Positions 37,876 to 47,620 are shown, counted from the first letter of the stretch. The stretch: DNA of 64,000 nucleotides from Brevundimonas sp. 357 (GCF_003938605.1 NZ_RHWX01000010.1:62001-126000), one strand, 5' to 3'. Notes: generated by a model from the letters alone, not told the origin. Translations and numbers: made by a program.

Positions 37876-38963
37876 GCCGGCTGCTGCTGCGTTGCGCAGT
37901 GGATGCCGCCGCCCGATGCGCCGAGAGCATCGATGTTGAGTTGCACAATTCGTCGTCCCGGATAAAGGGACGCCAGCACGTCGCGCGCCTCGTCATCCGC
38001 AGCCTGATCACCGAACTGGGCGGCGATCACCGCCCCGTTGCAGACGTAGTAGTTGACGTAGCTGGACACGAAGTCGTCCGACGTCCCGCGAATGTCGATC
38101 GGTTCCGGCAGCCGCACGATCTCCAAAGGACGCCCGCGCGCATCCGTGGCTCGCTGGATGATCCCAAGGGTTTCATGAGCGGCGGCCGACCAGGGGTCGT
38201 CAGGGTCAATCTCGTCATCGATCTGGATCAGCACCTGTCCCGGCGCCGTGAAGCGGGCCAGGGCGTCGATATGATAGTCGGTGATGTCCTCGCCCTTGAT
38301 GCCCGGCGCCCAGATCATCTTCGCGGCGCCGACGGCGGCGCCCAGCCGATCCGCAATTTCATCCGCGCTCAGACCGGGATTGCGGTTGTCGTTCACCCAG
38401 CAACTGGCGTGGGCCAGCATCGTCCCGGCGCCGTCGTGCTCCAGACCGCCCTGTTCGCCGATTACGCCGCTGTCGATCAGCGGCAGGCCCAATCGCGCCG
38501 CCACGCGCTCGGCGATCAGGCCGTCGTTGCGATGGCGCTGCTTGTTGCCCCAACCGTTGAAACGGATGTGGGCGACAGCCAGTTGGCCCGCCGCATCCTT
38601 GACAAAGGTTGGGCCGCTATCGCGGCACCACAGGTCGTCGGTTGGAATGTCCCAGAATTCAACCGCACTGCTGAATTTGGCGCGGTTAAGACCGCGCGCG
38701 CCGGGCGCCGCCATCATGGCCACAGGCTCGTGCTCGCTGATCGCATTGGCGATAGACAGGATGTTCGCCTGCACGGCGGCAAGATCGCGGGCGCCATAGA
38801 CATCGACGCTGACGGGCCACTGCATCAGGGTCCGTTGATGTGGGGCGCTTTCCAGAGGCATCTCATATGCTGGACGCGGAGCGCCGGATGACGGCGCTGC
38901 GCAACTCGCCGTTCCGGCCCCGAGCGCAGCCAGTCCCGTCTGCATCATATGTCGTCTGTTCAT
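37872..38963 (-). CDS. Agmatine deiminase family protein with export signal
   Basis: Peptidyl-arginine-deiminase fold enzyme, 363 aa, that in relatives turns agmatine into N-carbamoylputrescine. Active-site landmarks: LWCRDSGPTFV, the middle EQGGLEHDGAGTMLA and the nucleophile Cys in SGGGIHCATQQQ near the C-terminus. The N-terminus is unusual: MNRRHMMQTGLAALGAGTAS-C has twin arginines, a hydrophobic run and a lipobox-like T-A-S-C, so the protein is probably exported by Tat and lipidated. No aguB or putrescine gene is adjacent. Confidence 0.88.
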   Translation of the reverse strand: MNRRHMMQTGLAALGAGTASCAAPSSGAPRPAYEMPLESAPHQRTLMQWPVSVDVYGARDLAAVQANILSIANAISEHEPVAMMAAPGARGLNRAKFSSAVEFWDIPTDDLWCRDSGPTFVKDAAGQLAVAHIRFNGWGNKQRHRNDGLIAERVAARLGLPLIDSGVIGEQGGLEHDGAGTMLAHASCWVNDNRNPGLSADEIADRLGAAVGAAKMIWAPGIKGEDITDYHIDALARFTAPGQVLIQIDDEIDPDDPWSAAAHETLGIIQRATDARGRPLEIVRLPEPIDIRGTSDDFVSSYVNYYVCNGAVIAAQFGDQAADDEARDVLASLYPGRRIVQLNIDALGASGGGIHCATQQQPA

Positions 38964-39025
38964 GACCTCAGACTACGCCTGGACGCTGGCGCCGCAAAGC
39001 GTGGCCGTTGCTGCCGTTGCATGTC

Positions 39026-39040
39026 TGAGAATCGTTATCA
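39026..39040 (+). promoter_or_regulatory. Fur-like palindrome upstream of hemA
   Basis: TGAGAATCGTTATCA fits TGAnAAnnnTTnTCA and matches 11 of 13 central positions of the classical Fur core GATAATCATTATC. It lies about 100 bases before the proposed hemA start, within promoter range. Iron control of haem synthesis would make sense, but this is a single-site reading. Confidence 0.35.
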
Positions 39041-39141
39041 ATTAAGGGGTTGGGACGTTTTGTCCGGCTCCTGACATGGACAAGACAGGGCGGTGCGCGC
39101 AATTAGGCCACGAAAGCTGCATAAGCGAAAGAAGCGCCGCC

Positions 39142-40368
39142 TTGTTCGACTATAAGTCCGCCTTTCAGAACTCTGTGGAGCAGGTCCGCAGCGAGGGTCG
39201 CTATCGCGTCTTCGCCGATCTGAAGCGGGTGCGCGGCCAGTTTCCTCGTGCAGTTCGTCGCCGCGAGGACGGCGCCCAGCAGGACGTCGTCGTCTGGTGC
39301 TCCAACGACTATCTGGGCATGGGCCAGCATCCGGTCGTGATCGACGCCATGCAGGCCGAGATCGAACGCACGGGCGCCGGGGCGGGGGGCACGCGCAATA
39401 TTTCGGGCACCACGCGCTCGGCTGTGGATCTGGAAGCCGAGTTGGCCAGCTGGCACCAGAAGGAAGCGGCCCTGTTGTTCACCTCGGGTTATGTGGCCAA
39501 TGAGGCGACGTTGTCGACCCTGCAGAAGATCCTGCCGGGTCTGATCACCTTTTCGGACGCCCTGAACCACGCCTCTATGATCGCGGGCATCCGCAACGGC
39601 GGCGGCGAGCGTCACATCTTCCGCCACAACGACCTCGAACACCTTGAGGAACTGCTGGCCGCCGCGCCCGCGGACGCGCCCAAGCTGGTCGCCTTCGAGA
39701 GCGTCTATTCGATGGACGGCGACATCGCCGACATCGCCGGCACCATCGCCCTGGCCAAGAAGTACGGCGCCCTGACCTATCTGGACGAGGTTCACGCCGT
39801 CGGCCTGTATGGCGAAACCGGAGCGGGCGTGGCCGAGCGTGACGGCGTGCTGGACGGCATCGACATCGTCGAATGCACCATGGGCAAGGCCATCGGCGTC
39901 ATGGGCGGCTACATCGCCGCCGACGCCGTGATCGTGGACGCGGTGCGCAGCTGGGCCTCGGGCTTCATCTTCACCACCAGCCTGCCGCCCGCCCTGACCG
40001 CCGGCGCCCTGGCCTCGGTCCGTCACCTGAAGGCGCACCCGGAACTGCGTGACGCCCATCAGGAACGCGCGGCCACCCTGAAACGCCGCCTGACCGAGGC
40101 GGGCATTCCCGTCCTGCCCAGCGTCAGCCACATCGTGCCGGTTCACGTCGGCAATCCGGTCCACTGCAAGCTGATCTCGGACATGCTGCTGGAAGAGCAC
40201 GGCATCTACGTCCAGCCGATCAACTATCCGACCGTGCCCAAGGGAACCGAGCGCCTGCGCTTCACCCCCTCGCCGGACCACGACGACGCCATGATCGACA
40301 AGCTGGTCGATGCGATGGACAAGCTCTGGTCCCACTGCAACGTGGCGCGTCGTCCGGTCGCGGCATGA
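39142..40368 (+). CDS. hemA: 5-aminolevulinate synthase
   Basis: PLP enzyme joining glycine and succinyl-CoA, the first step of haem synthesis in alphaproteobacteria. The TTG at 39142 gives the usual N-terminus ([15 protein letters not shown], 408 aa); the in-frame ATG at 39076 would add an atypical 22 residues. Motifs: [53 protein letters not shown] and the PLP lysine in [14 protein letters not shown]. Its stop overlaps the next small gene by four bases. Confidence 0.96.
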   Translation: MFDYKSAFQNSVEQVRSEGRYRVFADLKRVRGQFPRAVRRREDGAQQDVVVWCSNDYLGMGQHPVVIDAMQAEIERTGAGAGGTRNISGTTRSAVDLEAELASWHQKEAALLFTSGYVANEATLSTLQKILPGLITFSDALNHASMIAGIRNGGGERHIFRHNDLEHLEELLAAAPADAPKLVAFESVYSMDGDIADIAGTIALAKKYGALTYLDEVHAVGLYGETGAGVAERDGVLDGIDIVECTMGKAIGVMGGYIAADAVIVDAVRSWASGFIFTTSLPPALTAGALASVRHLKAHPELRDAHQERAATLKRRLTEAGIPVLPSVSHIVPVHVGNPVHCKLISDMLLEEHGIYVQPINYPTVPKGTERLRFTPSPDHDDAMIDKLVDAMDKLWSHCNVARRPVAA

Positions 40369-40550
40369 CGACCGACGCCGAACTCGGCGAGATCATCGTC
40401 GAGTTCGTTCGCAACGGCCCCTATGTGAAATGCTCCGCCGTCCACACGGCAACGGGCGTCGAGGTCTCCGCCATCGGTCCGGCCGCCGAGCCGCGCGCCG
40501 TCGAACGGGTGGCGATCGCCAAACTGAAGCGTGCGCTGGCGACGCGTTGA
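40365..40550 (+). CDS. Small conserved protein following hemA (61 aa)
   Basis: Translationally coupled to hemA by a 4-bp overlap. The sequence [20 protein letters not shown] then [17 protein letters not shown] looks like a compact beta-strand domain with a C-terminal helix ([12 protein letters not shown]). Short proteins of this pattern sit next to hemA in other alphaproteobacteria and have been given a DUF name (possibly DUF6898; from memory, unverified). A role near haem synthesis is suggested only by position. Confidence 0.68.
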   Translation: MTTDAELGEIIVEFVRNGPYVKCSAVHTATGVEVSAIGPAAEPRAVERVAIAKLKRALATR

Positions 40551-40566
40551 ACCGACCCTCTCTCGT

Positions 40567-40673
40567 CCGTCATCCTCGGGCTTGACCCGAGGATCGGATT
40601 GTCCGTCGGCGTGACGTGGGAAGGCGTGAGCGCGCCCCTCGCTCGATCCTCGGGTCAAGCCCGAGGATGACGG
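40567..40673. repeat. 30-bp perfect inverted repeat, CATCCTCGGG family
   Basis: Arms 40567-40596 and 40644-40673 are exact reverse complements, 47 bases apart. Each arm has an internal palindrome (CCTCGGG / CCCGAGG around CTTGA). It fills the gap between the hemA operon and glyA. It is a different family from the repeat at 10259, but the same architecture. It may also act as a terminator or mRNA 3' stabiliser for hemA. Confidence 0.85.
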
Positions 40674-40813
40674 CGTTTGGAGGGCGGATAGCGTACCTGC
40701 GCGGGAAGCGCTCCGGTATGCCCGCGTCTTCCACCCCCTAGATGTTGTGGTGTTCGGCGGCGCGGCCTAGAAGGGAGCGCCGTTTCCGCCTTCAGTCTTC
40801 GGGATGCCTGCCT

Positions 40814-42097
40814 GTGACCGCCTTCACTCACGACTCCTACTTCTCCAAGAGCCTCGCCGACGCCGATCCGGCGATCTTCAAGGGCATTCAGGGCGAGCTT
40901 GGCCGCCAGAAGGAGCAGATCGAGCTGATCGCTTCCGAGAACATCGTCTCGCAGGCGGTGCTGGACGCGCAGGGTTCGGTCCTGACCAACAAATACGCTG
41001 AGGGCTATCCGGGCCGTCGCTACTACGGCGGCTGCGAGTTCGTCGACATCACGGAAGATCTGGCCCGCGAGCGCGCCAAGGAGCTGTTCGGCGCCGCCTT
41101 CGTCAACGTCCAGCCCCACTCGGGCGCACAGGCCAACCAGGCGGTCTTCTTCTCCCTGCTGCAGCCGGGCGACACCTTCCTGGGCATGGACCTGGCCGCA
41201 GGCGGACACCTGACCCACGGCTCGCCCGCCAACCAGTCGGGCAAGTGGTTCCGCCCCGTCACCTATAAGGTGAACGAAGACGACCATCTCATTGATTATG
41301 ATCACGTCGCCGAAATGGCCCAGAAGGAGAAGCCCAAGCTGATCCTGGCCGGCGCCTCGGCCTACAGCCGCCACATCGACTTCAAGCGCTTCCGCGAGAT
41401 CGCGGATTCGGTCGGCGCCTATCTGATGGTCGACATGGCCCACTACGCCGGTCTGATCGCCGGCGGCGTCTATCCCGACCCGATCCCGCACGCCCACGTC
41501 GTCACCACCACGACGCACAAGACCCTGCGCGGCCCGCGCGGCGGCATGATCCTGTCCAACGACCTGGACCTGGGTAAGAAGATCAACTCGGCGGTCTTCC
41601 CCGGCCTGCAGGGCGGCCCGCTGGAGCACGTCATCGCCGCCAAGGCCGTGGCCTTCGGCGAGGCGCTGAAGCCCGAGTTCAAGCTCTACGCCCAGCAGGT
41701 CGTGAAGAACGCCCAGGCTCTGGCGGCCGTTCTGGTCGATCGCGGCCTGGCCATCGTTTCGGGCGGCACCGACAGCCACCTGATGCTGGTCGACCTGCGG
41801 CCCAAGGGCGTGACCGGCAAGGCCACCGAGCATGAGCTCGAAAAGGCGCTGATGACCTGCAACAAGAACGGCGTGCCGTTCGACACCGCGCCCTTCACCG
41901 TCACCTCGGGCGTCCGCCTGGGCACCCCGGCGGGGACCACGCGCGGCTTCGGCGAGGAAGAGTTCAAGCAGATCGGCCACTGGATCGCCGACGTCGTCTC
42001 GTCGATGAACGGCGGCGATGAAGCCGATCCGGCCGTCGTCGCGGGCGTGGCGGCACAGGTGCGCGAACTGACCGCGCGCTTCCCGATCTATCGCTAA
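40814..42097 (+). CDS. glyA: Serine hydroxymethyltransferase
   Basis: Interconverts serine and glycine while charging tetrahydrofolate. 427 aa from the GTG at 40814 ([20 protein letters not shown]); ATG codons upstream are out of frame or give an odd extension. Motifs: [45 protein letters not shown], and the PLP lysine in [18 protein letters not shown]. Length and active site are normal. Followed by nrdR after 12 bases. Confidence 0.97.
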   Translation: MTAFTHDSYFSKSLADADPAIFKGIQGELGRQKEQIELIASENIVSQAVLDAQGSVLTNKYAEGYPGRRYYGGCEFVDITEDLARERAKELFGAAFVNVQPHSGAQANQAVFFSLLQPGDTFLGMDLAAGGHLTHGSPANQSGKWFRPVTYKVNEDDHLIDYDHVAEMAQKEKPKLILAGASAYSRHIDFKRFREIADSVGAYLMVDMAHYAGLIAGGVYPDPIPHAHVVTTTTHKTLRGPRGGMILSNDLDLGKKINSAVFPGLQGGPLEHVIAAKAVAFGEALKPEFKLYAQQVVKNAQALAAVLVDRGLAIVSGGTDSHLMLVDLRPKGVTGKATEHELEKALMTCNKNGVPFDTAPFTVTSGVRLGTPAGTTRGFGEEEFKQIGHWIADVVSSMNGGDEADPAVVAGVAAQVRELTARFPIYR

Positions 42098-42109
42098 GAG
42101 GCCCATCGG

Positions 42110-42583
42110 ATGAAGTGCCCCTTCTGCGGAAACGCCGATACTCAGGTGAAGGACAGCCGCCCGTCTGATGACGGCGCGGCCATCCGCCGTCGTCGGTCCT
42201 GCCCGCAGTGCAATGGGCGCTTCACCACCTTCGAGCGGGTGCAACTGCGCGAACTGGTCATTCTGAAACGCAACGGCCGCCGCACACCCTTCGACCGCGA
42301 CAAGCTGGAACGCTCGCTGGGCATCGCCCTGCGTAAACGCCCGGTCCAGCCCGATCAGGTCGAGCTGCTGGTCAGCCGCATCGTGCGCCAGCTGGAAAGC
42401 CTGGGCGAGACCGAGATCCCGTCTAGCATCGTCGGCGACTTCATCATGAAGGCGCTGAAGTCGGTCGATGAGGTCGCCTACGTCCGCTACGCCTCGGTCT
42501 ACAAGGATTTCCGCCACACCAGCGATTTCGCCAAATTCCTCGGCGACGAGGGTTTCGACGAGACCAAGTCCGGCCAGGACTGA
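42110..42583 (+). CDS. nrdR: Transcriptional repressor NrdR
   Basis: Zinc-ribbon/ATP-cone repressor of ribonucleotide reductase genes. 157 aa with the Cys4 zinc ribbon ([21 protein letters not shown]) in the first 40 residues, the basic RRRRS link, and the ATP-cone ([33 protein letters not shown]). The glyA-nrdR-rib order is widespread in proteobacteria. It overlaps the ribD gene by one base (TGATG). Confidence 0.97.
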   Translation: MKCPFCGNADTQVKDSRPSDDGAAIRRRRSCPQCNGRFTTFERVQLRELVILKRNGRRTPFDRDKLERSLGIALRKRPVQPDQVELLVSRIVRQLESLGETEIPSSIVGDFIMKALKSVDEVAYVRYASVYKDFRHTSDFAKFLGDEGFDETKSGQD

Positions 42584-43209
42584 TGCGCCCGCGCGTCACT
42601 CTGAAGCTGGCGACCTCGCTGGACGGCCGCATCGCCACGGCCACGGGCGAAAGCCAGTGGATCACCGGGCCGGAGGCGCGCCTTCAGGGCCACCGTCTGC
42701 GCGCGACGCATGACGCCATTCTGGTCGGTGTTGAGACGGTGCTGGCCGACGATCCCGAACTGACTGTGCGCCTTCCTGATCATGCCGGGCCGCATCCCTT
42801 GCGTGTCGTCCTCGACAGCCGCTTGCGGACCCCCGCGACGGCCAAGGTCGCATCCGACAACGCCCTGATCTTCACTACAGCCCAACCCCGCGCCATCGGC
42901 CAGGCCGAGGTCGCCTCTGTCGCTGCCGATGACGGCCGCCCCGCCATCCCCGCTGTCCTGGACGCGCTCGCCGCCCGCAACATCGGCTCCGTCCTGATCG
43001 AGGGCGGAGGCCGCGTCGCCGCCTCCTTCATCCAGGCGGGCGCAGTGGACGCGATCGAGTGGTTCCGCGCCCCGATCCTGCTGGGCGGGGAGGGGCGGCC
43101 CTGCATCGCCTCACTGGCGCTTGCAAAGCTGGCCGACGCCCCCAAGTTCCGTCGTCTGGGCGTCGAGCCTGTCGGAGACGATCTGTGGGAACGCTACGCC
43201 CGCGCCTGA
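42583..43209 (+). CDS. ribD: RibD reductase domain protein without the deaminase domain
   Basis: Corresponds to the C-terminal half of RibD, the NADPH-dependent 5-amino-6-(5-phosphoribosylamino)uracil reductase. 208 aa: VTLKLATSLDGRIATATGES, ITGPEARLQGHRLRATHDAI (segments of the NADPH/ substrate site), LVGVETVLADDPELTVRL and SVLIEGGGRVAASFIQAG. The usual N-terminal zinc deaminase domain (HAE...PCxxxGxxPPC) is absent and the protein starts at the nrdR stop, so this is not a truncation inside the window. The deaminase must be elsewhere. Confidence 0.9.
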   Translation: MRPRVTLKLATSLDGRIATATGESQWITGPEARLQGHRLRATHDAILVGVETVLADDPELTVRLPDHAGPHPLRVVLDSRLRTPATAKVASDNALIFTTAQPRAIGQAEVASVAADDGRPAIPAVLDALAARNIGSVLIEGGGRVAASFIQAGAVDAIEWFRAPILLGGEGRPCIASLALAKLADAPKFRRLGVEPVGDDLWERYARA

Positions 43210-43224
43210 CGCCTCCTCAGGCGC

Positions 43225-43268
43225 GATTTCAGACGAATTAGACTAATTAGACTCTGTTTTTTGGGTCC
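43225..43268 (+). promoter_or_regulatory. 44-nt leader element upstream of ribE, related to the gor leader
   Basis: Second copy of the element at 34290-34333. Its three 9-base units read TTCAGACGA, ATTAGACTA, ATTAGACTC, followed by a T run and GGGTCC. The GGGTCC can pair with the downstream GGGACC to form a small hairpin just before the ribosome binding site. It ends 18 bases before the ribE ATG. It does not match the FMN riboswitch consensus. Confidence 0.6.
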
Positions 43269-43286
43269 GAAGGGACCGGAGCTTTC

Positions 43287-43877
43287 ATGTTCACCGGCAT
43301 CGTCACCGACATCGGCCGCGTCCGCAGCGTCCGTGAAACCAACCGCGACCGTCGCTATGAGGTCGAGACCGTGTGGGACACGGCGACCATCGACCTGGGC
43401 GCCTCCATCAGCCACGCGGGCTGCTGCCTGACTGTCACGGAGAAGGGCGAGGGCTGGTTCGCGGTCGAGGTCTCGGGCGAGACCCTGTCCAAGACCAAGC
43501 TGGGCGACTGGAGCGAAGGCGCCCGCGTCAACCTGGAGCGCGCCGCCAAGCTGGGCGACGAACTGGGCGGCCATATCGTCTCGGGCCACGTCGACGGTCT
43601 GGGCGAGGTCGTGTCCATCACCCCCGAGGGCGGGTCGCATCGCGTCGTGATCGAGGCGCCCGCGCCCCTGCACAGATTCATCGCCCCAAAGGGCTCAATC
43701 ACGGTCGATGGGGTTTCCCTGACGGTGAATGGGGTGCATGAGCGCCGCTTCGACGTGAACATCATCCCGCACACGTGGGATGTGACCACCCTCGGCGGCC
43801 TGAAGGTCGGCGAAAAGGTCAATCTGGAGATCGACATGCTGGCGCGTTACCTCGCGCGGTGGCAGGAGACCGCATGA
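43287..43877 (+). CDS. ribE: Riboflavin synthase (alpha chain)
   Basis: Dismutates two 6,7-dimethyl-8-ribityllumazine molecules to riboflavin. 196 aa with two lumazine-binding beta-barrel repeats: MFTGIVTDIGRVRSV... with SHAGCCLTV in the first and GHIVSGHVDGLGEV then SITVDGVSLTVN in the second. It ends EIDMLARYLARW. Length is normal. The ATGA overlap links it to ribBX. Confidence 0.97.
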   Translation: MFTGIVTDIGRVRSVRETNRDRRYEVETVWDTATIDLGASISHAGCCLTVTEKGEGWFAVEVSGETLSKTKLGDWSEGARVNLERAAKLGDELGGHIVSGHVDGLGEVVSITPEGGSHRVVIEAPAPLHRFIAPKGSITVDGVSLTVNGVHERRFDVNIIPHTWDVTTLGGLKVGEKVNLEIDMLARYLARWQETA

Positions 43878-45010
43878 TGAAACTGGCCGTCTACAACACC
43901 GACAGCCCGATCAGCTCGATCGAGGACATTATCGAGGACGCCCGCAATGGCCGCCCCTACATCCTGGTGGACGCCGAGGATCGCGAGAATGAGGGCGACA
44001 TCGTCATTCCGGCCCAGTTCGCCACGCCGGACCAGATCAACTTCATGATCCGCTATGCGCGGGGCCTGGTCTGCCTGGCCCTGACGTCCGAGCGCGCCAA
44101 GCAGCTGCGCCTGCCGCCGATGGCCGCCGAGAACCGCGAGAGCATGGGCACGGCCTTCACCATCTCGATCGAGGCCAAGGAAGGCGTCACGACCGGCATT
44201 TCGGCCGCCGATCGCGCCCATACGGTCCAGGTGGCGGCCGATCCGTCGCGCACCGCCGACGACATCGTCTCGCCGGGCCACATCTTCCCGCTGGTCGCGC
44301 GCGACGGCGGCGTCCTGGTCCGCACCGGCCACACCGAGGCGGCCGTCGACATCAGCCGTATGGCGGGCCTGATCCCCGCCGGGGTGATCTGCGAGATCAT
44401 CAAGGACGACGGGACGATGGCGCGGATGCCCGACCTGATCGCCTTCGCCCAGCTGCACGGGCTGAAGATCGGCACCATCGCCGACCTGATCGCCTATCGC
44501 CGTCGCACCGAGCGCTTTGTCGAGCGCGTGATGGAGACGCCGTTCGAGAGCGTCCACGGCGGCGAATTCAAGCTGATCCTCTATCGCAACACCATCGAGG
44601 GCGCCGAGCATGTCGCCCTGGTTCGCGGCGACATTGATGCGGCCAAGCCGACCGTCGTGCGGATGCACCAGGTCGACTTCGCCGCCGACCTGCTGGGCCA
44701 TGTCGAGGCCCGCCAGGACTATATTCCGAAGGCGATGCAGGCGCTGGCGGCCCAGGACGGGCCGGGCGTCGTCGTCTTCCTGCGCGATCCCGACCTGCAT
44801 GGTCTGGCCGAGCGGCTGGGCGGCGTCGCCAAGCCTGCGGCCGTGGATCGTTCGCTGAAAGCCTATGGCGTCGGGGCGCAGATTCTGCTCGACCTCGGCG
44901 TCAAAGACATGATCGTGATGAGTTCGACGCGACCCAATCCGACGGCGCTGGAAGGCTACGGCCTGCGCATCGTCGGCTGGCGCGACATGGACGGAGAAGA
45001 CCAATCTTGA
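43874..45010 (+). CDS. ribBX: RibBX: DHBP synthase with a degenerate GTP cyclohydrolase II-like domain
   Basis: The N-terminal 205 residues are 3,4-dihydroxy-2-butanone-4-phosphate synthase with [34 protein letters not shown] and [16 protein letters not shown]. The C-terminal 170 residues have the RibA fold outline ([52 protein letters not shown]), but the zinc-cysteine motif HSECLTGD...CDCG is missing; the same region reads [17 protein letters not shown]. This is the RibBX type described from proteobacteria, not a true RibBA. GTP cyclohydrolase II must be supplied elsewhere. Confidence 0.9.
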   Translation: MMKLAVYNTDSPISSIEDIIEDARNGRPYILVDAEDRENEGDIVIPAQFATPDQINFMIRYARGLVCLALTSERAKQLRLPPMAAENRESMGTAFTISIEAKEGVTTGISAADRAHTVQVAADPSRTADDIVSPGHIFPLVARDGGVLVRTGHTEAAVDISRMAGLIPAGVICEIIKDDGTMARMPDLIAFAQLHGLKIGTIADLIAYRRRTERFVERVMETPFESVHGGEFKLILYRNTIEGAEHVALVRGDIDAAKPTVVRMHQVDFAADLLGHVEARQDYIPKAMQALAAQDGPGVVVFLRDPDLHGLAERLGGVAKPAAVDRSLKAYGVGAQILLDLGVKDMIVMSSTRPNPTALEGYGLRIVGWRDMDGEDQS

Positions 45011-45468
45011 ACGACCCCACTCGCGTCCTCATCGTCGAGGCGCGCTTCTACGACGAACTGGCCGACGCCCTTCTGGAAGGGGCGAAGGACGCCCTGCGCG
45101 CGCAAGGCGTTCAGTATGACGTCGTGACCGTGCCCGGCGCCCTGGAAGTGCCGACCGTGATCGCCATGGCCGAAGAGGCCGGTCGCTATCCGACCGCGCC
45201 GCGCTATGACGGCTATGTCGCCCTGGGCTGCATCATCCGCGGCGAGACCTATCATTTCGAGATCGTCTCGGATCAGTCGGCGGCGGGCATCACCCAACTG
45301 GGTCTCAAGGGCCTGGCCATCGGCAACGGCATCCTGACGACCGAGGACGAGGATCAGGCCTGGGCCCGCGCCCGCCTCAGCGAGGGTGACAAGGGCGGCT
45401 TCGCGGCCCGCGCCTGCCTGGACCTGATCGCCATCCGCAAGCGTCTGCGCGGAGGACTGGCCTCGTGA
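45007..45468 (+). CDS. ribH: 6,7-dimethyl-8-ribityllumazine synthase
   Basis: Condenses the RibB product with the pyrimidinedione to give the riboflavin synthase substrate; forms pentamers or icosahedra. 153 aa with [49 protein letters not shown] and [13 protein letters not shown]. The TTG start at 45007 lies in the ribBX stop codon. It couples to nusB by a further 4-bp overlap, the ribH-nusB-thiL order being common in proteobacteria. Confidence 0.96.
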   Translation: MNDPTRVLIVEARFYDELADALLEGAKDALRAQGVQYDVVTVPGALEVPTVIAMAEEAGRYPTAPRYDGYVALGCIIRGETYHFEIVSDQSAAGITQLGLKGLAIGNGILTTEDEDQAWARARLSEGDKGGFAARACLDLIAIRKRLRGGLAS

Positions 45469-46004
45469 GCGAACCGACCAACACCACTCCGGCGACCGTC
45501 GCCGAAGTCATGGCTCAGCTGGCGGAGGCCGACAAAGCCCGCGCTGAGCCGCAGTTGACCAGCCGTCAGCGTCGCGCCCGCACGGTCGCCCGCCTGGCCG
45601 CCGTTCAGGCCCTGTATCAGATGGAGCTGGCGGGCGAGGGCGTCGACAGCGTCGTGCGCGAGTTCCGCAATCACCGCTTCGACGCCGACATCGACGGCGC
45701 GCCTCTGGCCGAGGCGGACGAGGACTGGTTCGCCGCCGTGGTTCATGGCGTGGTCGAGGACCAGCGCGCGGTGGACGAAGCGGTCAAGGCGCGCCTGGCC
45801 TCCAACTGGCGGCTGGAGCGTCTGGACGCGACCCTGCGCGCCCTGCTGCGTTGCGGCGCCTGGGAGCTGAAGCACAAGCCCGACGTGCCGCGTGAAATCG
45901 TGATCGACGAATATGTCGAGCTGGCCAAGGCCTTCTTCGACGATGCGGAGGCGAAGTTCGTGAACGCGGCGCTCGACGGCGTGGCGCGTGATGCCCGCGA
46001 TTGA
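45465..46004 (+). CDS. nusB: Transcription antitermination protein NusB
   Basis: RNA-binding helical protein that binds boxA with NusE in rRNA antitermination. 179 aa with an N-terminal extension of about 45 residues, then [20 protein letters not shown] and [19 protein letters not shown], ending in [18 protein letters not shown]. The extension ([20 protein letters not shown]) is longer than in E. coli. It overlaps thiL. Confidence 0.95.
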   Translation: MSEPTNTTPATVAEVMAQLAEADKARAEPQLTSRQRRARTVARLAAVQALYQMELAGEGVDSVVREFRNHRFDADIDGAPLAEADEDWFAAVVHGVVEDQRAVDEAVKARLASNWRLERLDATLRALLRCGAWELKHKPDVPREIVIDEYVELAKAFFDDAEAKFVNAALDGVARDARD

Positions 46005-46980
46005 CGTCGCAGGCGAATTCGAGACCATCCAGCGGCTGCTGAAACCGCTGGCGCACCCGGAATGGGCGCGGGGGCTGGCCGACGATGTGGCCGCGCTGCC
46101 CTCGCGTCCGGGGCACGACCTCATCCTGACCAAGGATGCGATCGTCGAGGGCGTCCATTTCCTGCCCGACGACCCTCTGGATACGGTGGCGCAAAAGCTG
46201 CTGCGCGTGAACCTGTCCGACCTGGCCGCCAAGGGGGCCGAGCCGTTCGGCTATCTGCTGGCCTGCCACTGGTCCCCACGCTGCGGCTGGCCCGAGCGCG
46301 AGGCCTTCGTCGCCGGGCTGCGGCGCGATCAGGCCATCTTCGACATTTCCCTGCTGGGCGGCGACACGGTGAAGACGCCGGGGCCGGCCAGCTTTTCGGC
46401 CACCCTGCTGGGCTGGGCGCCGTCGGGCGCGGCGGTCAGCCGGGCCGGCGCGCGGCCGGGCGATCTGGTCTTCGTCACCGGCACCATCGGCGACGGCTGG
46501 CTGGGTCTTCAGGCCGCTCAGGCGACGTTGAGCCTGGAGCCCGAGCGCATGGACGCGCTGGAGGCCGCCTATCGCACGCCCATGCCGCGCGTGGAGTTCG
46601 CACCCGTGGTTCTGGGCCTGGCGACCGCCAGCGCCGATGTCTCCGACGGCCTTCTGGCCGACGCCGCCCATATCGCCGAGGCCAGCGGCGTCAGCCTGGA
46701 GATCGACCTGGAGCGGCTGCCCATGTCGGCGGCGGCGCAGGCCTGGTTCGAGGGGCGCGTCGATCCGCAGGCGGCGCTGGAGCTGCTGGCCAGCGGCGGC
46801 GATGACTATGAGATTCTGCTGACCGTCCCGGCGGGCGCCGAAAACGCCCTGCGCCGTGAGGCCGAGCGCCGCCATCTGCGTCTGACCTGCGTCGGCCGGG
46901 TGGCCGAGGGCAGGGGGCTGTCCCCGCGCTATCTGGGCCAGACCATCACCCCGACCCGCATGGGCTGGACCCACGGCTGA
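45991..46980 (+). CDS. thiL: Thiamine-monophosphate kinase
   Basis: Phosphorylates thiamine monophosphate to the active diphosphate. About 329 aa with the metal/nucleotide signatures [74 protein letters not shown] and [20 protein letters not shown]. The frame starts inside nusB; ATG 45991 or GTG 45988 are equivalent choices. It closes the rib-nusB-thiL operon. Confidence 0.95.
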   Translation: MPAIDVAGEFETIQRLLKPLAHPEWARGLADDVAALPSRPGHDLILTKDAIVEGVHFLPDDPLDTVAQKLLRVNLSDLAAKGAEPFGYLLACHWSPRCGWPEREAFVAGLRRDQAIFDISLLGGDTVKTPGPASFSATLLGWAPSGAAVSRAGARPGDLVFVTGTIGDGWLGLQAAQATLSLEPERMDALEAAYRTPMPRVEFAPVVLGLATASADVSDGLLADAAHIAEASGVSLEIDLERLPMSAAAQAWFEGRVDPQAALELLASGGDDYEILLTVPAGAENALRREAERRHLRLTCVGRVAEGRGLSPRYLGQTITPTRMGWTHG

Positions 46981-47020
46981 GGGCAACGGAATCCTAACGG
47001 GACAGGGTCAGACTGCCGCC

Positions 47021-47446
47021 ATGAACCGCCGCGCCCTGATCCTCGCCTTCGCCGGCGCCGCCCTGCCGGGTGCGGCGGCAGCAGCCTCGCCATCGGCGGA
47101 GACGCCCGCTCAGTCGGCGAGCATCAACCTGACCGGGGTGGGCCTGCCGATCATCGTGGGCGGCCGGGTCCGGAACTACATCTTCGTGGTGCTGAAGCTG
47201 CATCTGGGCGAAGGCCACGCCCTGGACGCGGTGAAGGCCAAGGAGCCCTATCTGCGCGACGCCCTGGTCCGCGCCGGGCACCGCACGCCCTTCGTCCTGG
47301 CCGACGACTGGAACCAGTTGGACGTTCAAGCTCTGAGCGCCAGCCTGATCCGCTCGGCGGATACGCTGATCGGCAAGGGCGCGATCGCTCGCGTCGAGAT
47401 CGTCAGCCAGGCCGCGCGCCGTCGCACGACCGTACGCGCCGTCTAA
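47021..47446 (+). CDS. Small exported protein, weakly FliL-like
   Basis: 141 aa with a signal peptide (MNRRALILAFAGAALPGAAA; the twin Arg is suggestive of Tat but not decisive). The mature part, VRNYIFVVLKLHLGEGHALD, KAKEPYLRDALVRAGHRTPF and SLIRSADTLIGKGAIARVEI, has the strand-helix pattern of FliL/stomatin-like basal-body proteins: an initial beta strand, a 'P-x-L-R-D' helix and a final strand. That likeness is by eye and weak. It lies 40 bases after thiL, possibly on the same transcript. Confidence 0.6.
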   Translation: MNRRALILAFAGAALPGAAAAASPSAETPAQSASINLTGVGLPIIVGGRVRNYIFVVLKLHLGEGHALDAVKAKEPYLRDALVRAGHRTPFVLADDWNQLDVQALSASLIRSADTLIGKGAIARVEIVSQAARRRTTVRAV

Positions 47447-47620
47447 AAGAGCGCTGTTGCGCCACGGCTCTGCTTTTGGCACGATTTAGCCGCAATTCCC
47501 GAGGGGCGTGAATTTGCGTCCGTAAGCGCACGGGGGGACCGGAAGGCGGCCGAGAGGCGACAACGCCCGTAGCGCAGCCCATGGATCCGCGCGCCCAGTT
47601 GCATAGGGCTTGGAAACGCC

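Noticed and set aside
40655-42517. Long reverse ORF (620 codons) opposite glyA and nrdR
   Set aside because: Antisense open frame caused by high third-position GC; the forward genes have complete motifs.
43225-43286. FMN riboswitch before ribE
   Set aside because: The leader is too short and lacks the RFN consensus; only the 44-nt element is present.
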